Positions 46,561-54,750 of a stretch of DNA of 64,000 nt are shown here, piece after piece. The notes below the pieces were generated by a model, which worked only from the letters and a program-made list of their open reading frames with translations, was not told the origin of the DNA and ran no database searches. The stretch comes from VXNE01 sp965261535 (GTDB lineage Bacteria > Pseudomonadota > Gammaproteobacteria > Pseudomonadales > Azotimanducaceae): positions 3,596,001 through 3,660,000 of the forward strand of contig OZ253469.1 of the NCBI GenBank assembly GCA_965261535.1. Direction: 5' to 3'. Position 1 is the stretch's first letter. Every line of letters begins with the position of its first letter. The translations under genes and the position numbers were made by a program.

Positions 46561-47079
46561 CTAAGAGGAGAGATCTTGGAAGGTCTTCAGCTTGAGGCGG
46601 AATCGATGCCGGACCGCCCATTCGTCCTTGATGGTGTCCGCTTCGGCGATGCTGAGCAAACCTTCGCCGATCATGGAGACCATGAGGTCCTGTGTGGAAA
46701 GGATCCGGATAGTCCGATCCGTACGCCGTGCCTCAACGATGGCTCGGCGGTCGTCAATCGCGAGGATGTGCTGTCGATGGACCGCGACAGCGATTGCGGA
46801 GCATTCACCTGCTCCGAGGCGCCCGGACGCCGACAGCAATGCGAAGAGTGTGAGTTCATCGGGGCTGGTGACACTCAACTGGGTCAGGATACCGGTGTCG
46901 ATGGCGGACGTCAGTCGTTGCTTTTGGTCGGGAAATCGGTCGGACACTTCGTCGGCGACATGATCGGTTACGGTGAAGTGATGGGAGAGGCCGGCGATCA
47001 GAAGCATCCGGTCGACGCGAAGGAAATTTACGAGGACCGACGCATCCGTGACGACCACTGTCGAAGGAGATGGATCCAC
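46561..47079 (-). CDS. PIN-domain protein, partner of the Xre-ImmA regulator
   Basis: The 172-residue protein has VVVTDASVLVNFLRVDRM (first Asp), a mid-protein Glu in DHVADEVSDRF, GAGECSAIAVAV and ILAIDDRRAIVEARR, which together give a PIN-like acidic site (DUF3368-type). It begins eight bases after the stop of the Xre-ImmA gene, on the same strand. Pairs of Xre-COG2856 proteins with PIN proteins have been proposed as toxin-antitoxin modules. Here the pair lies next to CBASS, so the PIN protein could also be an accessory RNase. Confidence 0.7.
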   Translation of the reverse strand: MDPSPSTVVVTDASVLVNFLRVDRMLLIAGLSHHFTVTDHVADEVSDRFPDQKQRLTSAIDTGILTQLSVTSPDELTLFALLSASGRLGAGECSAIAVAVHRQHILAIDDRRAIVEARRTDRTIRILSTQDLMVSMIGEGLLSIAEADTIKDEWAVRHRFRLKLKTFQDLSS

Positions 47080-47087
47080 GAGAAGGG

Positions 47088-48326
47088 TTACTCCCCTCGC
47101 GCAGCTTCGGCAAAGCGAAGAAGCAGATCGCCCTTTATGCCCAGCGTCTTGCTGAGCTCGAGGACGCGACTGCGGGAGATTTCCTCGCGACGGTATGCCT
47201 CGATGGCGAGATGGGCAATCTCGCTGCGGAGTTCGCGATCCCGGTACTGCGGCTCTTCGGGATCTTCGACATCGCCAAACATGCTGAGCTCACGGAGGAG
47301 CTGGCGCCCGAAATCTTCTTGGCCCAGGAGTTCGAGGGACTCCGGGTGAGTGATGTAGCGAAGGCTTTTCAATCGGTAGAGGGTGGCTTGATAGCTCGCG
47401 CCGAAGTGGTGAGCGAGCATCGCGACGTCCTTGTAGTTGATCCGTTGTGACCGGGGAGGGGAGCGGAATTGAGCGTCGCTGTGACCACCGCTGGCCACAT
47501 CGAAGACCGTTTGTTCCTGGCGGCTGGGAAGTCCCTTGTCGAGGCCGCGCAACGCGTCGTACACGCCCTGACTCGGCATGAGAAAAGCGGCCGAGAACGC
47601 GTTTGCGCGCCGCTCGATTAGTTCGGAAGAGTTGTCGGTGGTCGATACCGCGATGTTGCGGTCCCGATCGAGCAGCGCGTGAGCGTATTCGTGGGCATAG
47701 GAGAATCGTTTGCGCCCTCTCGGGTGGGATGAATTTACAAGAATGGCGAAACCGATGCTGGGGTGGCGCAGAAACATCCCGGACATTTCATTGGGCAGAT
47801 CGACACCAGACGCCCAGATGCCTTGGGATGCAATGAGTTCGGAGACATCGGTGATCGGAGCATTGCCAATGCCGAGTCGTCGCCGTTCCTGTGCTGCGGT
47901 TTGTTCGCCTTGGACGACGGCTTCCCAGGAAGAGCGGGGTAGTCGAGCCTCGTAGTTCGGGGCGCGAGACCGCGACTTTCCGCCGAGGAATCCTTCGAGA
48001 GTTACGCCCTCACGGCAAAGGCTGACACAACGGACCACTTGCCGATGAGTGGCCGGATCGTGTTCCAAGCCAGGTGCAACGCGGTGCAACGCCACCAAGA
48101 CGTCCTCTTCTTCAGCAGGTGCGTCGTCCTCGAAGAAGGAGGAAGCGGGATAGAGGTAAAGCGCGGAGAGCTTGGACAGCTCCAGCGTCGACACCGCGCG
48201 GTTGCCGGCCTCCATCTGGGTAACGGCGGTTCGGGGCAGGTCGAGCGCATCGGCGACGGCCTGTTGACTGAGACCTCTGGCCTCTCGTGCTGCACGGAGT
48301 CTGCGTCCAAGTTCCGCTGCGTCCAT
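47088..48326 (-). CDS. Xre helix-turn-helix fused to ImmA/IrrE metalloprotease
   Basis: The 412-residue protein starts with a classic Xre domain (ELGRRLRAAREARGLSQQAV, ADALDLPRTAVTQMEAGNRA). Its middle carries the zinc protease site RFSYAHEYAHALLDRDR and the downstream ELIERRANAFSAAFLMP. A C-terminal helical sensor-like region follows. It therefore joins a repressor and a protease in one chain. It is divergent from the CBASS operon, with an inverted repeat over the CBASS -35 box between them. In some CBASS loci a separate repressor (CapH) and protease (CapP) play this role, with the protease cleaving the repressor upon DNA damage. This fusion could be a one-chain equivalent. Confidence 0.8.
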   Translation of the reverse strand: MDAAELGRRLRAAREARGLSQQAVADALDLPRTAVTQMEAGNRAVSTLELSKLSALYLYPASSFFEDDAPAEEEDVLVALHRVAPGLEHDPATHRQVVRCVSLCREGVTLEGFLGGKSRSRAPNYEARLPRSSWEAVVQGEQTAAQERRRLGIGNAPITDVSELIASQGIWASGVDLPNEMSGMFLRHPSIGFAILVNSSHPRGRKRFSYAHEYAHALLDRDRNIAVSTTDNSSELIERRANAFSAAFLMPSQGVYDALRGLDKGLPSRQEQTVFDVASGGHSDAQFRSPPRSQRINYKDVAMLAHHFGASYQATLYRLKSLRYITHPESLELLGQEDFGRQLLRELSMFGDVEDPEEPQYRDRELRSEIAHLAIEAYRREEISRSRVLELSKTLGIKGDLLLRFAEAARGE

Positions 48327-48395
48327 GGTCTGATCTCCTCGCGGTGGAACCGCCGGTGGCAGAGTAGGCCATATCTTGCTCTATCGAACGTACGA

Positions 48396-48438
48396 TGTCA
48401 AAAATAGCTATTGACAGTTTGAAATTCGAACATAGAAT
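48396..48438 (+). promoter_or_regulatory. CBASS promoter with overlapping operator
   Basis: TTGACA (48411-48416), a 16-base spacer and TAGAAT (48433-48438) form a near-consensus sigma-70 promoter pointing into the CBASS operon. TGTCAA (48396-48401) and the TTGACA itself form an inverted repeat with a nine-base spacer, so a dimeric repressor bound here would cover the -35 box. The start codon lies about 57 bases after the -10. The divergent Xre-ImmA gene begins 70 bases on the other side and may share the operator. Confidence 0.65.
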
Positions 48439-48494
48439 GCTCAGCCGGGACGTGCCTTGGTCGGGTTCCTTACGGAAGGGTGAGTCGGAAGCAA

Positions 48495-49427
48495 ATGAGA
48501 AGACAATCAGCGATGCGAAGTGTAGAGGACGAGAATTGGCCCGAGACGAAGGGCATTCAGCGGATCCGCCGGTTGCCGGACGCGAACCTCGGCGTGTTGT
48601 GGGATTCGATCATCGTCGACGAAAAATTGAAGACGCAGCTCCTTTCGCAGGCGGTCCTGAATTTCACGCTGCGTGGCAAGGTTGATCGGGCCGTCCTTCC
48701 CCTGCACGGAGCGATTTTGCTGGTGGGGCTTCCGGGTACCGGCAAGACGTCGCTTGCGCGGGGGTTGGCGCATCGCACCGCTGAGTCGCTGGAGACTGAC
48801 GAGTTCTGTCTGCTCGAGGTGGAGCCGCACACGCTGGCGAGTTCGGCGTTGGGCAAGTCGCAAAGGGCGGTAACCGACTTGTTCGGTCAGACGATAGCGG
48901 AAGCGGCCGCTGGTGGACCGACCATTGTGTTGTTGGACGAGGTGGAGACATTGGCGGCGGACCGGTCGAAGCTGAGTCTACAGGCGAACCCCGTCGACGT
49001 GCATCGCGCGACGGATGCGGTGCTGGTTCAGCTCGATCTCCTGGCGGAGCGGTATCCGAATCTGCTGTTTCTGGCGACCAGCAACTTTCCGCAAGCAGTA
49101 GACAGTGCCTTTACGTCCCGCTGCGACTTGGTAATGGAGGTGCCGCTGCCAAGCGCGGAGGGTTGCCGCCGGATTCTCAAGGATTGCCTCACCGGTCTCG
49201 GGAAGACGTTCCCGGCGATCGGGAAGCTGGCATGCTCAAGCGGGGTGGAGCAGTGCACGACCGAATGCGTGGGTCTGGATGGGCGAGCGATCCGGAAGAT
49301 GGTGGCGACGGCACTGGCGAGCAGCAAAGAGACTGCAATGAACCCGGAGCTGGTCACGATAGAGGACCTTCAGGCGGCCGCACGCGCGGCGAAGATCGCT
49401 GGCGACATAGGAGGACTAGGGGCATGA
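48495..49427 (+). CDS. cap6: CBASS TRIP13/Pch2-like AAA+ ATPase (Cap6)
   Basis: The 310-residue AAA+ protein has Walker A ILLVGLPGTGKTSLARGLAH near residue 78 and Walker B PTIVLLDEVETLAADRSK. Sensor 1 LLFLATSNFPQAVDSAFTSR is followed by the arginine finger region and DGRAIRKM (sensor 2). The pore-loop region LASSALGKSQRAVTDLF matches TRIP13/Pch2. In type III CBASS, Cap6 remodels the HORMA protein to switch the nucleotidyltransferase off. The ATG at 48495 has GGAAG upstream; a GTG at 48480 is possible. Its stop overlaps the next start (ATGA), the first of a chain of overlaps. Confidence 0.85.
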   Translation: MRRQSAMRSVEDENWPETKGIQRIRRLPDANLGVLWDSIIVDEKLKTQLLSQAVLNFTLRGKVDRAVLPLHGAILLVGLPGTGKTSLARGLAHRTAESLETDEFCLLEVEPHTLASSALGKSQRAVTDLFGQTIAEAAAGGPTIVLLDEVETLAADRSKLSLQANPVDVHRATDAVLVQLDLLAERYPNLLFLATSNFPQAVDSAFTSRCDLVMEVPLPSAEGCRRILKDCLTGLGKTFPAIGKLACSSGVEQCTTECVGLDGRAIRKMVATALASSKETAMNPELVTIEDLQAAARAAKIAGDIGGLGA

Positions 49428-49900
49428 CAACGGTTGCGAGACGCACGATACGAAGTACGCCCGAACGCGACGCCCTGACGACTTGGAGCGTGATCGTGGA
49501 GCTGCTTACCCAGGGTCGGCAGGACAACGTACACACGGAGCTGCTTGCGGTCGCCGGCGTGGCTGCGAGTGTCATAGCCGACCACGGGCCCGGTGAGGCC
49601 CCGATCGTGGTGACGTGCGACGGACCGCGCACGCGGATCTATTGCCTTTATGACGACGATGCGATCGATGGTTGCGACGCCGAGGAGGATGCGCTTGGCT
49701 TCGATCCGCTTAACGGGGACTGGCGCGTGTCGCTGCCGTGTCCGGTCGAGGACCTGTCGTGGGTTCAGGGGGCGCTGAGCCAGCATAGCAGCCGGATCAC
49801 AGCACGGGATCCAGATGCGGCGGTGGCCAAGGATGCGTCGACGAATACGGTCGAGGCACAAAGCCTCGCGCTCAATCCAAAGGGGTTTCTCGGATCATGA
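49424..49900 (+). CDS. CBASS small subunit, candidate second HORMA protein (Cap8-like)
   Basis: The 158-residue protein starts MTTVARRTIRSTPERDALTT, then TWSVIVELLTQGRQDNVHTE, and ends in a flexible-looking tail STNTVEAQSLALNPKGFLGS. I cannot see a HORMA motif with certainty; the assignment rests on position, size and the fact that two-HORMA CBASS operons place two such small genes beside cap6. The tail could serve as a closure peptide that a HORMA protein grips. It overlaps both neighbours by four bases (ATGA at each end), so the stoichiometry is probably fixed by coupling. Confidence 0.5.
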   Translation: MTTVARRTIRSTPERDALTTWSVIVELLTQGRQDNVHTELLAVAGVAASVIADHGPGEAPIVVTCDGPRTRIYCLYDDDAIDGCDAEEDALGFDPLNGDWRVSLPCPVEDLSWVQGALSQHSSRITARDPDAAVAKDASTNTVEAQSLALNPKGFLGS

Positions 49901-50397
49901 CCAGCGTTGCAGTAAACACGTTCGCGCACTCCGTGATGTATGTGGCGGACAACATACTCAAGAGTTTGAAGGACATCATCCGGCTTAGTGGGCTCGATCC
50001 GAGCAATCTGGTTGAAGGCTGGTCGAGCAATATGAGCGCGCTGCAGACGTGGCTCCATTCAAGGCATCTGGAGACCGTCGTTCTTGAGATATTCAATCCG
50101 AGGACAAACGGTCTGGTTGGGCGTTGGGATATCGATGTGATCTATACGACGGGGTTAGGTGACGGAGGCTTTTGGACCGACACCGACCAGATCAGATACC
50201 ACCTGCGAAAGGCGGGAGTGTTGCCCAGCCAAGCCAAGTACCGGCTGCTGCTGCAGAACAAGCCTGGGTACATGCGTGTCGACGGATGGGGCCCGGACCA
50301 ATACCGCTCCACTGAGGGGTTCGTGCGGCACAGTCTCGGTTCGACAATCGAGCACAACGGGTTAGGGGCGAGCGCGGCTTACTGGAGGAGCATCTGA
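49897..50397 (+). CDS. cap7: CBASS HORMA-domain protein (Cap7-like)
   Basis: The 166-residue protein reads TSVAVNTFAHSVMYVADNIL and KSLKDIIRLSGLDPSNLVEG at the start, a helical opening typical of bacterial HORMA proteins. A beta-rich core (VVLEIFNPRTNGLVGRWDID) and a C-terminal safety-belt-like segment follow. In type III CBASS the HORMA protein senses peptides, closes around them and activates the CD-NTase; TRIP13 reverses this. Its stop overlaps the CD-NTase start (TGATG). I cannot prove the HORMA fold by eye, but the operon context makes it likely. Confidence 0.7.
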   Translation: MTSVAVNTFAHSVMYVADNILKSLKDIIRLSGLDPSNLVEGWSSNMSALQTWLHSRHLETVVLEIFNPRTNGLVGRWDIDVIYTTGLGDGGFWTDTDQIRYHLRKAGVLPSQAKYRLLLQNKPGYMRVDGWGPDQYRSTEGFVRHSLGSTIEHNGLGASAAYWRSI

Positions 50398-51296
50398 TGC
50401 TGAGCGTCAACGAAGCCTTCCGGAAGTTCAAGAGCCGGCTCGAGCTGAATGAGAGGGAACAGAGAAACGCGTCGGCGCGGCATACGGAGGTGCGCGAGTA
50501 CCTCGACACGAAGTTCGAGGTCGCGCGCAGTTTCCTGACAGGGTCCTACGCGCGTTACACGAAGACTAAGCCGCTCAAGGACATCGACATCTTCTTCGTC
50601 TTGAAAGAGGCGGAAAGGCACTATCGGTCGAAATCGCCGTCGGTGGTGATCGGCGACTTCCACGACGCGTTGGTGGAGCAGTACGGTGCCGCTGCGGTGC
50701 GCGAGCAGAGCCGTTCGGTGGGTGTCGACTTCGGGGTTGTCGTTGACGCCGATGACAATACGGACTATCGGGTGATCGGGGTGGATGTAGTGCCGGCGTT
50801 TCCCTCCGGCGACGACTACGAGATCCCGGACACTGGGACCGGGAATTGGATCAAGACGAATCCGGAGATCCACGCGAGCAAGGCCACGACGGCGCACCAG
50901 GCGTTTTCGAACGAGTGGAAGGGCCTAGTGCGAATGGTGAAGTACTGGAACAACAACGCCCGCCACGGCGAAAAGCCCGTCAAGCCATCGTTCCTTCTTG
51001 AGGTAATGGCTCTCGAGTGCCTCTACGGCGGTTGGCAGGGACGTTTCGACTACGAGTTTCAGGGGTTCTTCTCGACTTTGGCCGACCGCGTCCTGGATGA
51101 ATGGAGCGACCCGGCCGGCCTCGGGCCACCCGTCAGCGATGGGATGGACGACATCCGGAAGCAACGCGCGCGCGAACTTCTGATGGCGGCGAGCCGCGAC
51201 GCGACGATCGCGATCGATCATGGGCGGCAGGGACGAAATGGCGAGGCCTTGAGGGCGTGGCGCGAACTGTTCGGGCCGAAATTCCCACTGTCTTGA
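50397..51296 (+). CDS. CD-NTase (cGAS/DncV-like nucleotidyltransferase)
   Basis: The 299-residue enzyme has the active site FLTGSYARYTKTKPLKDIDI at residues 47-65: Gly49-Ser50 and Asp62/Asp64 are the metal-binding pattern of the DNA polymerase-beta fold. RVIGVDVVPAFPSGDDYEIP supplies the third acid near residue 128. The family makes cyclic di- or trinucleotides after phage infection. The type III context (HORMA plus TRIP13) points to clade C or D, with D more likely from the general look; the product cannot be read from the sequence. It is the fourth gene of the operon; the effector follows after 40 bases with its own GAGAGGAAG site. Confidence 0.85.
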   Translation: MLSVNEAFRKFKSRLELNEREQRNASARHTEVREYLDTKFEVARSFLTGSYARYTKTKPLKDIDIFFVLKEAERHYRSKSPSVVIGDFHDALVEQYGAAAVREQSRSVGVDFGVVVDADDNTDYRVIGVDVVPAFPSGDDYEIPDTGTGNWIKTNPEIHASKATTAHQAFSNEWKGLVRMVKYWNNNARHGEKPVKPSFLLEVMALECLYGGWQGRFDYEFQGFFSTLADRVLDEWSDPAGLGPPVSDGMDDIRKQRARELLMAASRDATIAIDHGRQGRNGEALRAWRELFGPKFPLS

Positions 51297-51336
51297 ACGT
51301 CGGTGGTCAGCCGTAAATCCGAGAGGAAGAATAATC

Positions 51337-52854
51337 ATGGCGGACGCGGTCGTAGCCCGCTGGCATGGCGACAACTATCAGGCACGGGTGTTCTGGGAGA
51401 ACGCGCTCAACCTTCTTTTGCCGAATACCTGCGTGGCCGAGGTGGCATTCGAGGCGGACGGCCCGAAGTCGTTCGACGACGTGGTGGTGAACTACGATCC
51501 ACCGGTCGCGGGGGCCGGACCGGATCGTGTGTCGGCCGATTACCACCAAGTCAAGTGGCACGTTCAGACCGGCGGCCGGTTCGGGTACGAGGACTTCACC
51601 CGTCCGGATTTCATCGGGGCGCAATCGTTCTCGTTGCTTCAGCGTCTTGAACAAGCGCGACGCACGGCGCCTGTGTCGGCGCGGTTTACGTTTCTCACGA
51701 CCCATCGGGTAGCGGATGGGGATCCACTGGCGGGATTGATCTCGGGAAATGACCGCAGCCTCCTTGTCGAGCGGTTATTCGACCATACGACCGATCGGAG
51801 TCGGATGGGCAAGGTGCGCAAGTGTTGGCGCGAACATTTGAGGCTAGAAGGCGACGCGCAACTCCGGGACGTGGTGAGCGGTCTGCGTGTGGTCGACGGC
51901 TACCGGTCTCTGGAGGAGTTGCGCCAGGCGATTAACCTCAAGGCGGAGGTTGTGGGCCTGCTCGCCTGCAACGCAGCCGAGTCGGACTTCCGGTACGACG
52001 AGCTGGCGCGCCAGCTGAAGGTAAGGAAGCTCAACGTTCTGAACCGCGCCACGTTGTTGGAGGTCTGTACGGAAGAAGGTCTGCTCGCAGAGCGGAGGCC
52101 GGAACCTGATGGGTTTCTCCCCATCGCGATTCGCAGCTTCCTTGGGCCAGCGGCAGACCTCGTTGGCGCCGCGCCGGAGGACACGCTCGTGCTCGCCGGA
52201 GACTTCCGGCAGCGGTACTTGCAGGAGGGACGTGAATGGCAGCGTGACATCCGCCCAAGGGTCGAGACGTTCCTGAGGGGCGCAGTGAAAAAGTGCGGAA
52301 AGCTGCGGCTGATATTGGATGCTCACGCGTCAATTGCGTTCCTGGCGGGGGCCGTATTGCACCTGAAGTCCGGCGTGGAGACAGAACTGGTGCAAAAGGG
52401 GCGTGTCGGGACCAGAACGTGGCGTGCTGAGGACGGTTCGGGCTCGAAGGGTGGACGTTTCGAGATCGAAGAGGATCGGGTAGAGCGGGGGCGCGAGATA
52501 GCGATCGCAGTCAGCGTATCGCAGCCTGCTTCGGCACAGGCTAGCGCCTATGTGGCCGCGCGACTCCCCGATGTGGGCCATTTCATCTCGTTTGAGATGC
52601 CCGCAGGACCCGGGCAGCGAAGCGTGGCGGGCGGCGAGCACGCCGCAGCGCTCGCCGAGCAGGTATCCAATCACTTGCGCGTGATAAAAGCGGATGATCC
52701 CGACGTGGTCGTTCACGTCTTTGCGGCTGCTCCGAACAGCCTATTGTTCTACCTTGGACAGCATTGTCAGGCGATTGCGCCATGCATCGTCTACGAGTTT
52801 GACTTCGATCGGCAGGCGCACAAGACGTATCAGCCGTCATTCCTTGTTGATTGA
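51337..52854 (+). CDS. CBASS effector: nuclease plus SAVED domain (Cap4-like)
   Basis: The 505-residue protein begins with a DUF4297-like PD-(D/E)XK nuclease: FWENALNLLLPNTCVAEVAF, the metal-binding SFDDVVVNYD (Asp47/48) and YHQVKWHVQTGG (Gln71, Lys73). A helical middle part follows (VVGLLACNAAESDFRYDELA). The C-terminal third is a SAVED sensor: IAIAVSVSQPASAQASAYVA, GPGQRSVAGGEHAAALAEQV and VVHVFAAAPNSLLFYLGQHC. Cap4 enzymes bind cyclic trinucleotides through SAVED and then degrade double-stranded DNA, killing the infected cell. No frameshift is present, so the whole operon appears functional. Confidence 0.85.
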   Translation: MADAVVARWHGDNYQARVFWENALNLLLPNTCVAEVAFEADGPKSFDDVVVNYDPPVAGAGPDRVSADYHQVKWHVQTGGRFGYEDFTRPDFIGAQSFSLLQRLEQARRTAPVSARFTFLTTHRVADGDPLAGLISGNDRSLLVERLFDHTTDRSRMGKVRKCWREHLRLEGDAQLRDVVSGLRVVDGYRSLEELRQAINLKAEVVGLLACNAAESDFRYDELARQLKVRKLNVLNRATLLEVCTEEGLLAERRPEPDGFLPIAIRSFLGPAADLVGAAPEDTLVLAGDFRQRYLQEGREWQRDIRPRVETFLRGAVKKCGKLRLILDAHASIAFLAGAVLHLKSGVETELVQKGRVGTRTWRAEDGSGSKGGRFEIEEDRVERGREIAIAVSVSQPASAQASAYVAARLPDVGHFISFEMPAGPGQRSVAGGEHAAALAEQVSNHLRVIKADDPDVVVHVFAAAPNSLLFYLGQHCQAIAPCIVYEFDFDRQAHKTYQPSFLVD

Positions 52855-52869
52855 CGAAGCGTAGTTGGC

Positions 52870-53175
52870 AGCCGCACTGCGCGGTAGTGCCGGATTCCAA
52901 GTTGGCCGGATGATTGAGTCGGACTGTGCGCTGCGTTTGATGGCGGCCCTTGTGCCGGTAGTGTCGTCGCGAGAGCATGTCGCGCAGGTCGAGGTGGTTC
53001 TTGAGACCCTGCCGGGCTGGTGCCTGATAGCGCGCCAGCCAATTTTTTTCGGTCCGCGCGCTCACTCCCGAGGCTTGCGCGGCCTCCTCTACGCGAAGCC
53101 CTCTTAGAGGAGGATTCGCCGCACCAGAATCTCTCGACCTCGCGGCGTCAGACGGGCATGCTGGTGGATGTTCAT
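52870..53175 (-). mobile_element. IS481-type transposase N-terminal remnant
   Basis: The minus strand from the ATG at 53175 begins MNIHQHARLTPRGREILVRR, the typical N-terminus of IS481 transposases. After frame breaks it continues as RTEKNWLARYQAPARQGLKN, matching the helix-turn-helix linker (WLARY..EG..GL). The catalytic DDE core is missing. It lies directly after the CBASS effector and marks an island edge. Confidence 0.6.
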
Positions 53176-53261
53176 CCGGGTCGCTCCTGCAGACAAATGT
53201 ACTCGTGAAGCCACTAGCTTCAGACCGGGGCGCGGATGGACAACCTACTGAAAGATCACAG

Positions 53262-53375
53262 CTAGGCCGTACAGTGAGAGCGGCCGTGACGGCCGCGCCC
53301 GTGGCGGGAGGCCTTGCCGCCGGGGGCGGGTTTGACCGTGTTGACGAATGCAGCGGTTAGTTGGTCGTTTTGCAC
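53262..53375 (-). pseudogene. Tyrosine integrase N-terminal remnant
   Basis: The minus-strand frame reads VQNDQLTAAFVNTVKPAPGG and then KASRHGRGRHGRS. The LTAAFVxTV...GxxxRHGxGxxG pattern resembles the arm-binding N-terminus of P4-type integrases, which usually continue DGHGLxLxV. The frame stops 14 codons later, so only the first ~38 residues survive. This supports past integration at this edge of the island. Confidence 0.4.
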
Positions 53376-53600
53376 GGAGACTCGCGGATGATGCAACAGG
53401 TAGTGGTTGGTTGCCGATCTTCGGCGTAGTACACCAGCTAGCAACTAGAAACATTGAATGGGTTGCGCGGGTGTGCGTTGCGCTGCACCCCATACCGGGA
53501 TATTTGCTAGTCAATTTAATGTCTTGAGAACGAGTAATTGCATCGGTCTGCTCGAACTTACTTTCGCAATGTGGAGTTCGTCCGCTCCGCCAGCTTTCTG

Positions 53601-54569
53601 ATGACGGGCAATGACACTATCATCGAAGAGAAAGCGTCGGAGCACTGGACTACATTACACCTCGTGGCAGTAGTGATCCCATCGAGCTGCGCGCCGGCAG
53701 TTGTATGTCATGCTGGCTCGGGTTCGAATCCGGCCCATTCAGACGGCCCCCGGAATGCGTGCCTCGCTGGCCTCGACGCCATCGCCCGTGGCAAGGGCGC
53801 CCTGGACGCCGCCATCGCCGCGACACAATTTCTCGAAGACGACGAACGTTTCAACGCCGGAACCGGCTCGAACCTCCGCCTGGACGGGACCATCCAGATG
53901 GATGCGTCATGCATGACGAGTGGCGGGAACTTTGCCGCAGTGGCTGCCATCGAGCGCGTCAGGAATCCTGTCGCTGTCGCCAGACGCCTGCTTGGAACCC
54001 CGCATATTCTGCTTGCGGCGGACGGCGCCACTGCATTTGCCCGTCGCTCGGGCTTTGCCGACTATGACCCGGTGACACCGGCGGCGCAGTCGCGGCTCCG
54101 GAAAGTATTGGCTGTCACCGAACCGCTTGGGGAGTGGTCGCATTCCGAACTGGAACGAGCCTGGAACTACGACACCCCGTTACGCGAGATTCTGGGCTGT
54201 GACACGGTGGGCAGTGTCGTATGGGATGGTCAGGAATTTGCGTGCGCCCTCAGCACCGGGGGCACAACGACGGTTCTGCGCGGGCGTGTGGGGGATGTCC
54301 CCTTGCCTGGTTGCGGTTTATTTGCCGGTAAACACGGCGCCATCGCCGCGACAGGCGACGGCGAATACATCGCTAGATCCCTGCTGGCCTATCGGGCCTA
54401 TGCCGAGCTTGAACGGGGACGAAGCCCGGAGCAGGTTGTCGAATGGGCTCTCGACGAACTCGCTGAAGGCGTGGATATTGGAGTCATCGCCATCAATCAG
54501 ACCGGCTTTGCGGGCGGAGCGAGACAGGGCATGGCTTGGTACGGCCAGTGCGTCCAGGCGCACGCTTGA
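53601..54569 (+). CDS. Isoaspartyl peptidase/L-asparaginase family Ntn hydrolase
   Basis: The family fold starts at VVCHAGSGSNPAHSDGPRNA and continues with FLEDDERFNAGTGSNLRLDG and IQMDASCMTSGGNFAAVAAI. The autocleavage site is GCDTVGSVVWDG, with the nucleophilic Thr. ACALSTGGTTTVLRGRVGDV and GCGLFAGKHGAIAATGDGEY follow. Precursors of this family cut themselves before the Thr and then hydrolyse isoaspartyl dipeptides or asparagine. The first roughly 35 residues from the ATG at 53601 are not family-like, and the usual IxxHGGAG motif reads VVCHAGSGS, so the N-terminus may have been replaced when the island integrated upstream. Confidence 0.8.
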   Translation: MTGNDTIIEEKASEHWTTLHLVAVVIPSSCAPAVVCHAGSGSNPAHSDGPRNACLAGLDAIARGKGALDAAIAATQFLEDDERFNAGTGSNLRLDGTIQMDASCMTSGGNFAAVAAIERVRNPVAVARRLLGTPHILLAADGATAFARRSGFADYDPVTPAAQSRLRKVLAVTEPLGEWSHSELERAWNYDTPLREILGCDTVGSVVWDGQEFACALSTGGTTTVLRGRVGDVPLPGCGLFAGKHGAIAATGDGEYIARSLLAYRAYAELERGRSPEQVVEWALDELAEGVDIGVIAINQTGFAGGARQGMAWYGQCVQAHA

Positions 54570-54716
54570 AGATTCTCGAGCGCTATTGCGACCCGTCGCC
54601 GTGACGCGCTCGAGAGTCACGCATTTCAACTCGCTCCTCGCTCGTGCTCGGGTATCGGGGACGCTTCGTTCGGCATCATACCCATGGTCCGACACGCCTA
54701 AATTTGGAATTGGTGT

Positions 54717-54744
54717 TTGACAAGCCGACAGGCGCCCCTATACT
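54717..54744 (+). promoter_or_regulatory. Near-consensus sigma-70 promoter of a small RNA
   Basis: TTGACA (54717-54722), 16 bases, then TATACT (54739-54744). This is one of the strongest promoters in the window and no reading frame with a ribosome-binding site follows. The expected transcript start is near 54751. Confidence 0.7.
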
Positions 54745-54750
54745 CGCCCG

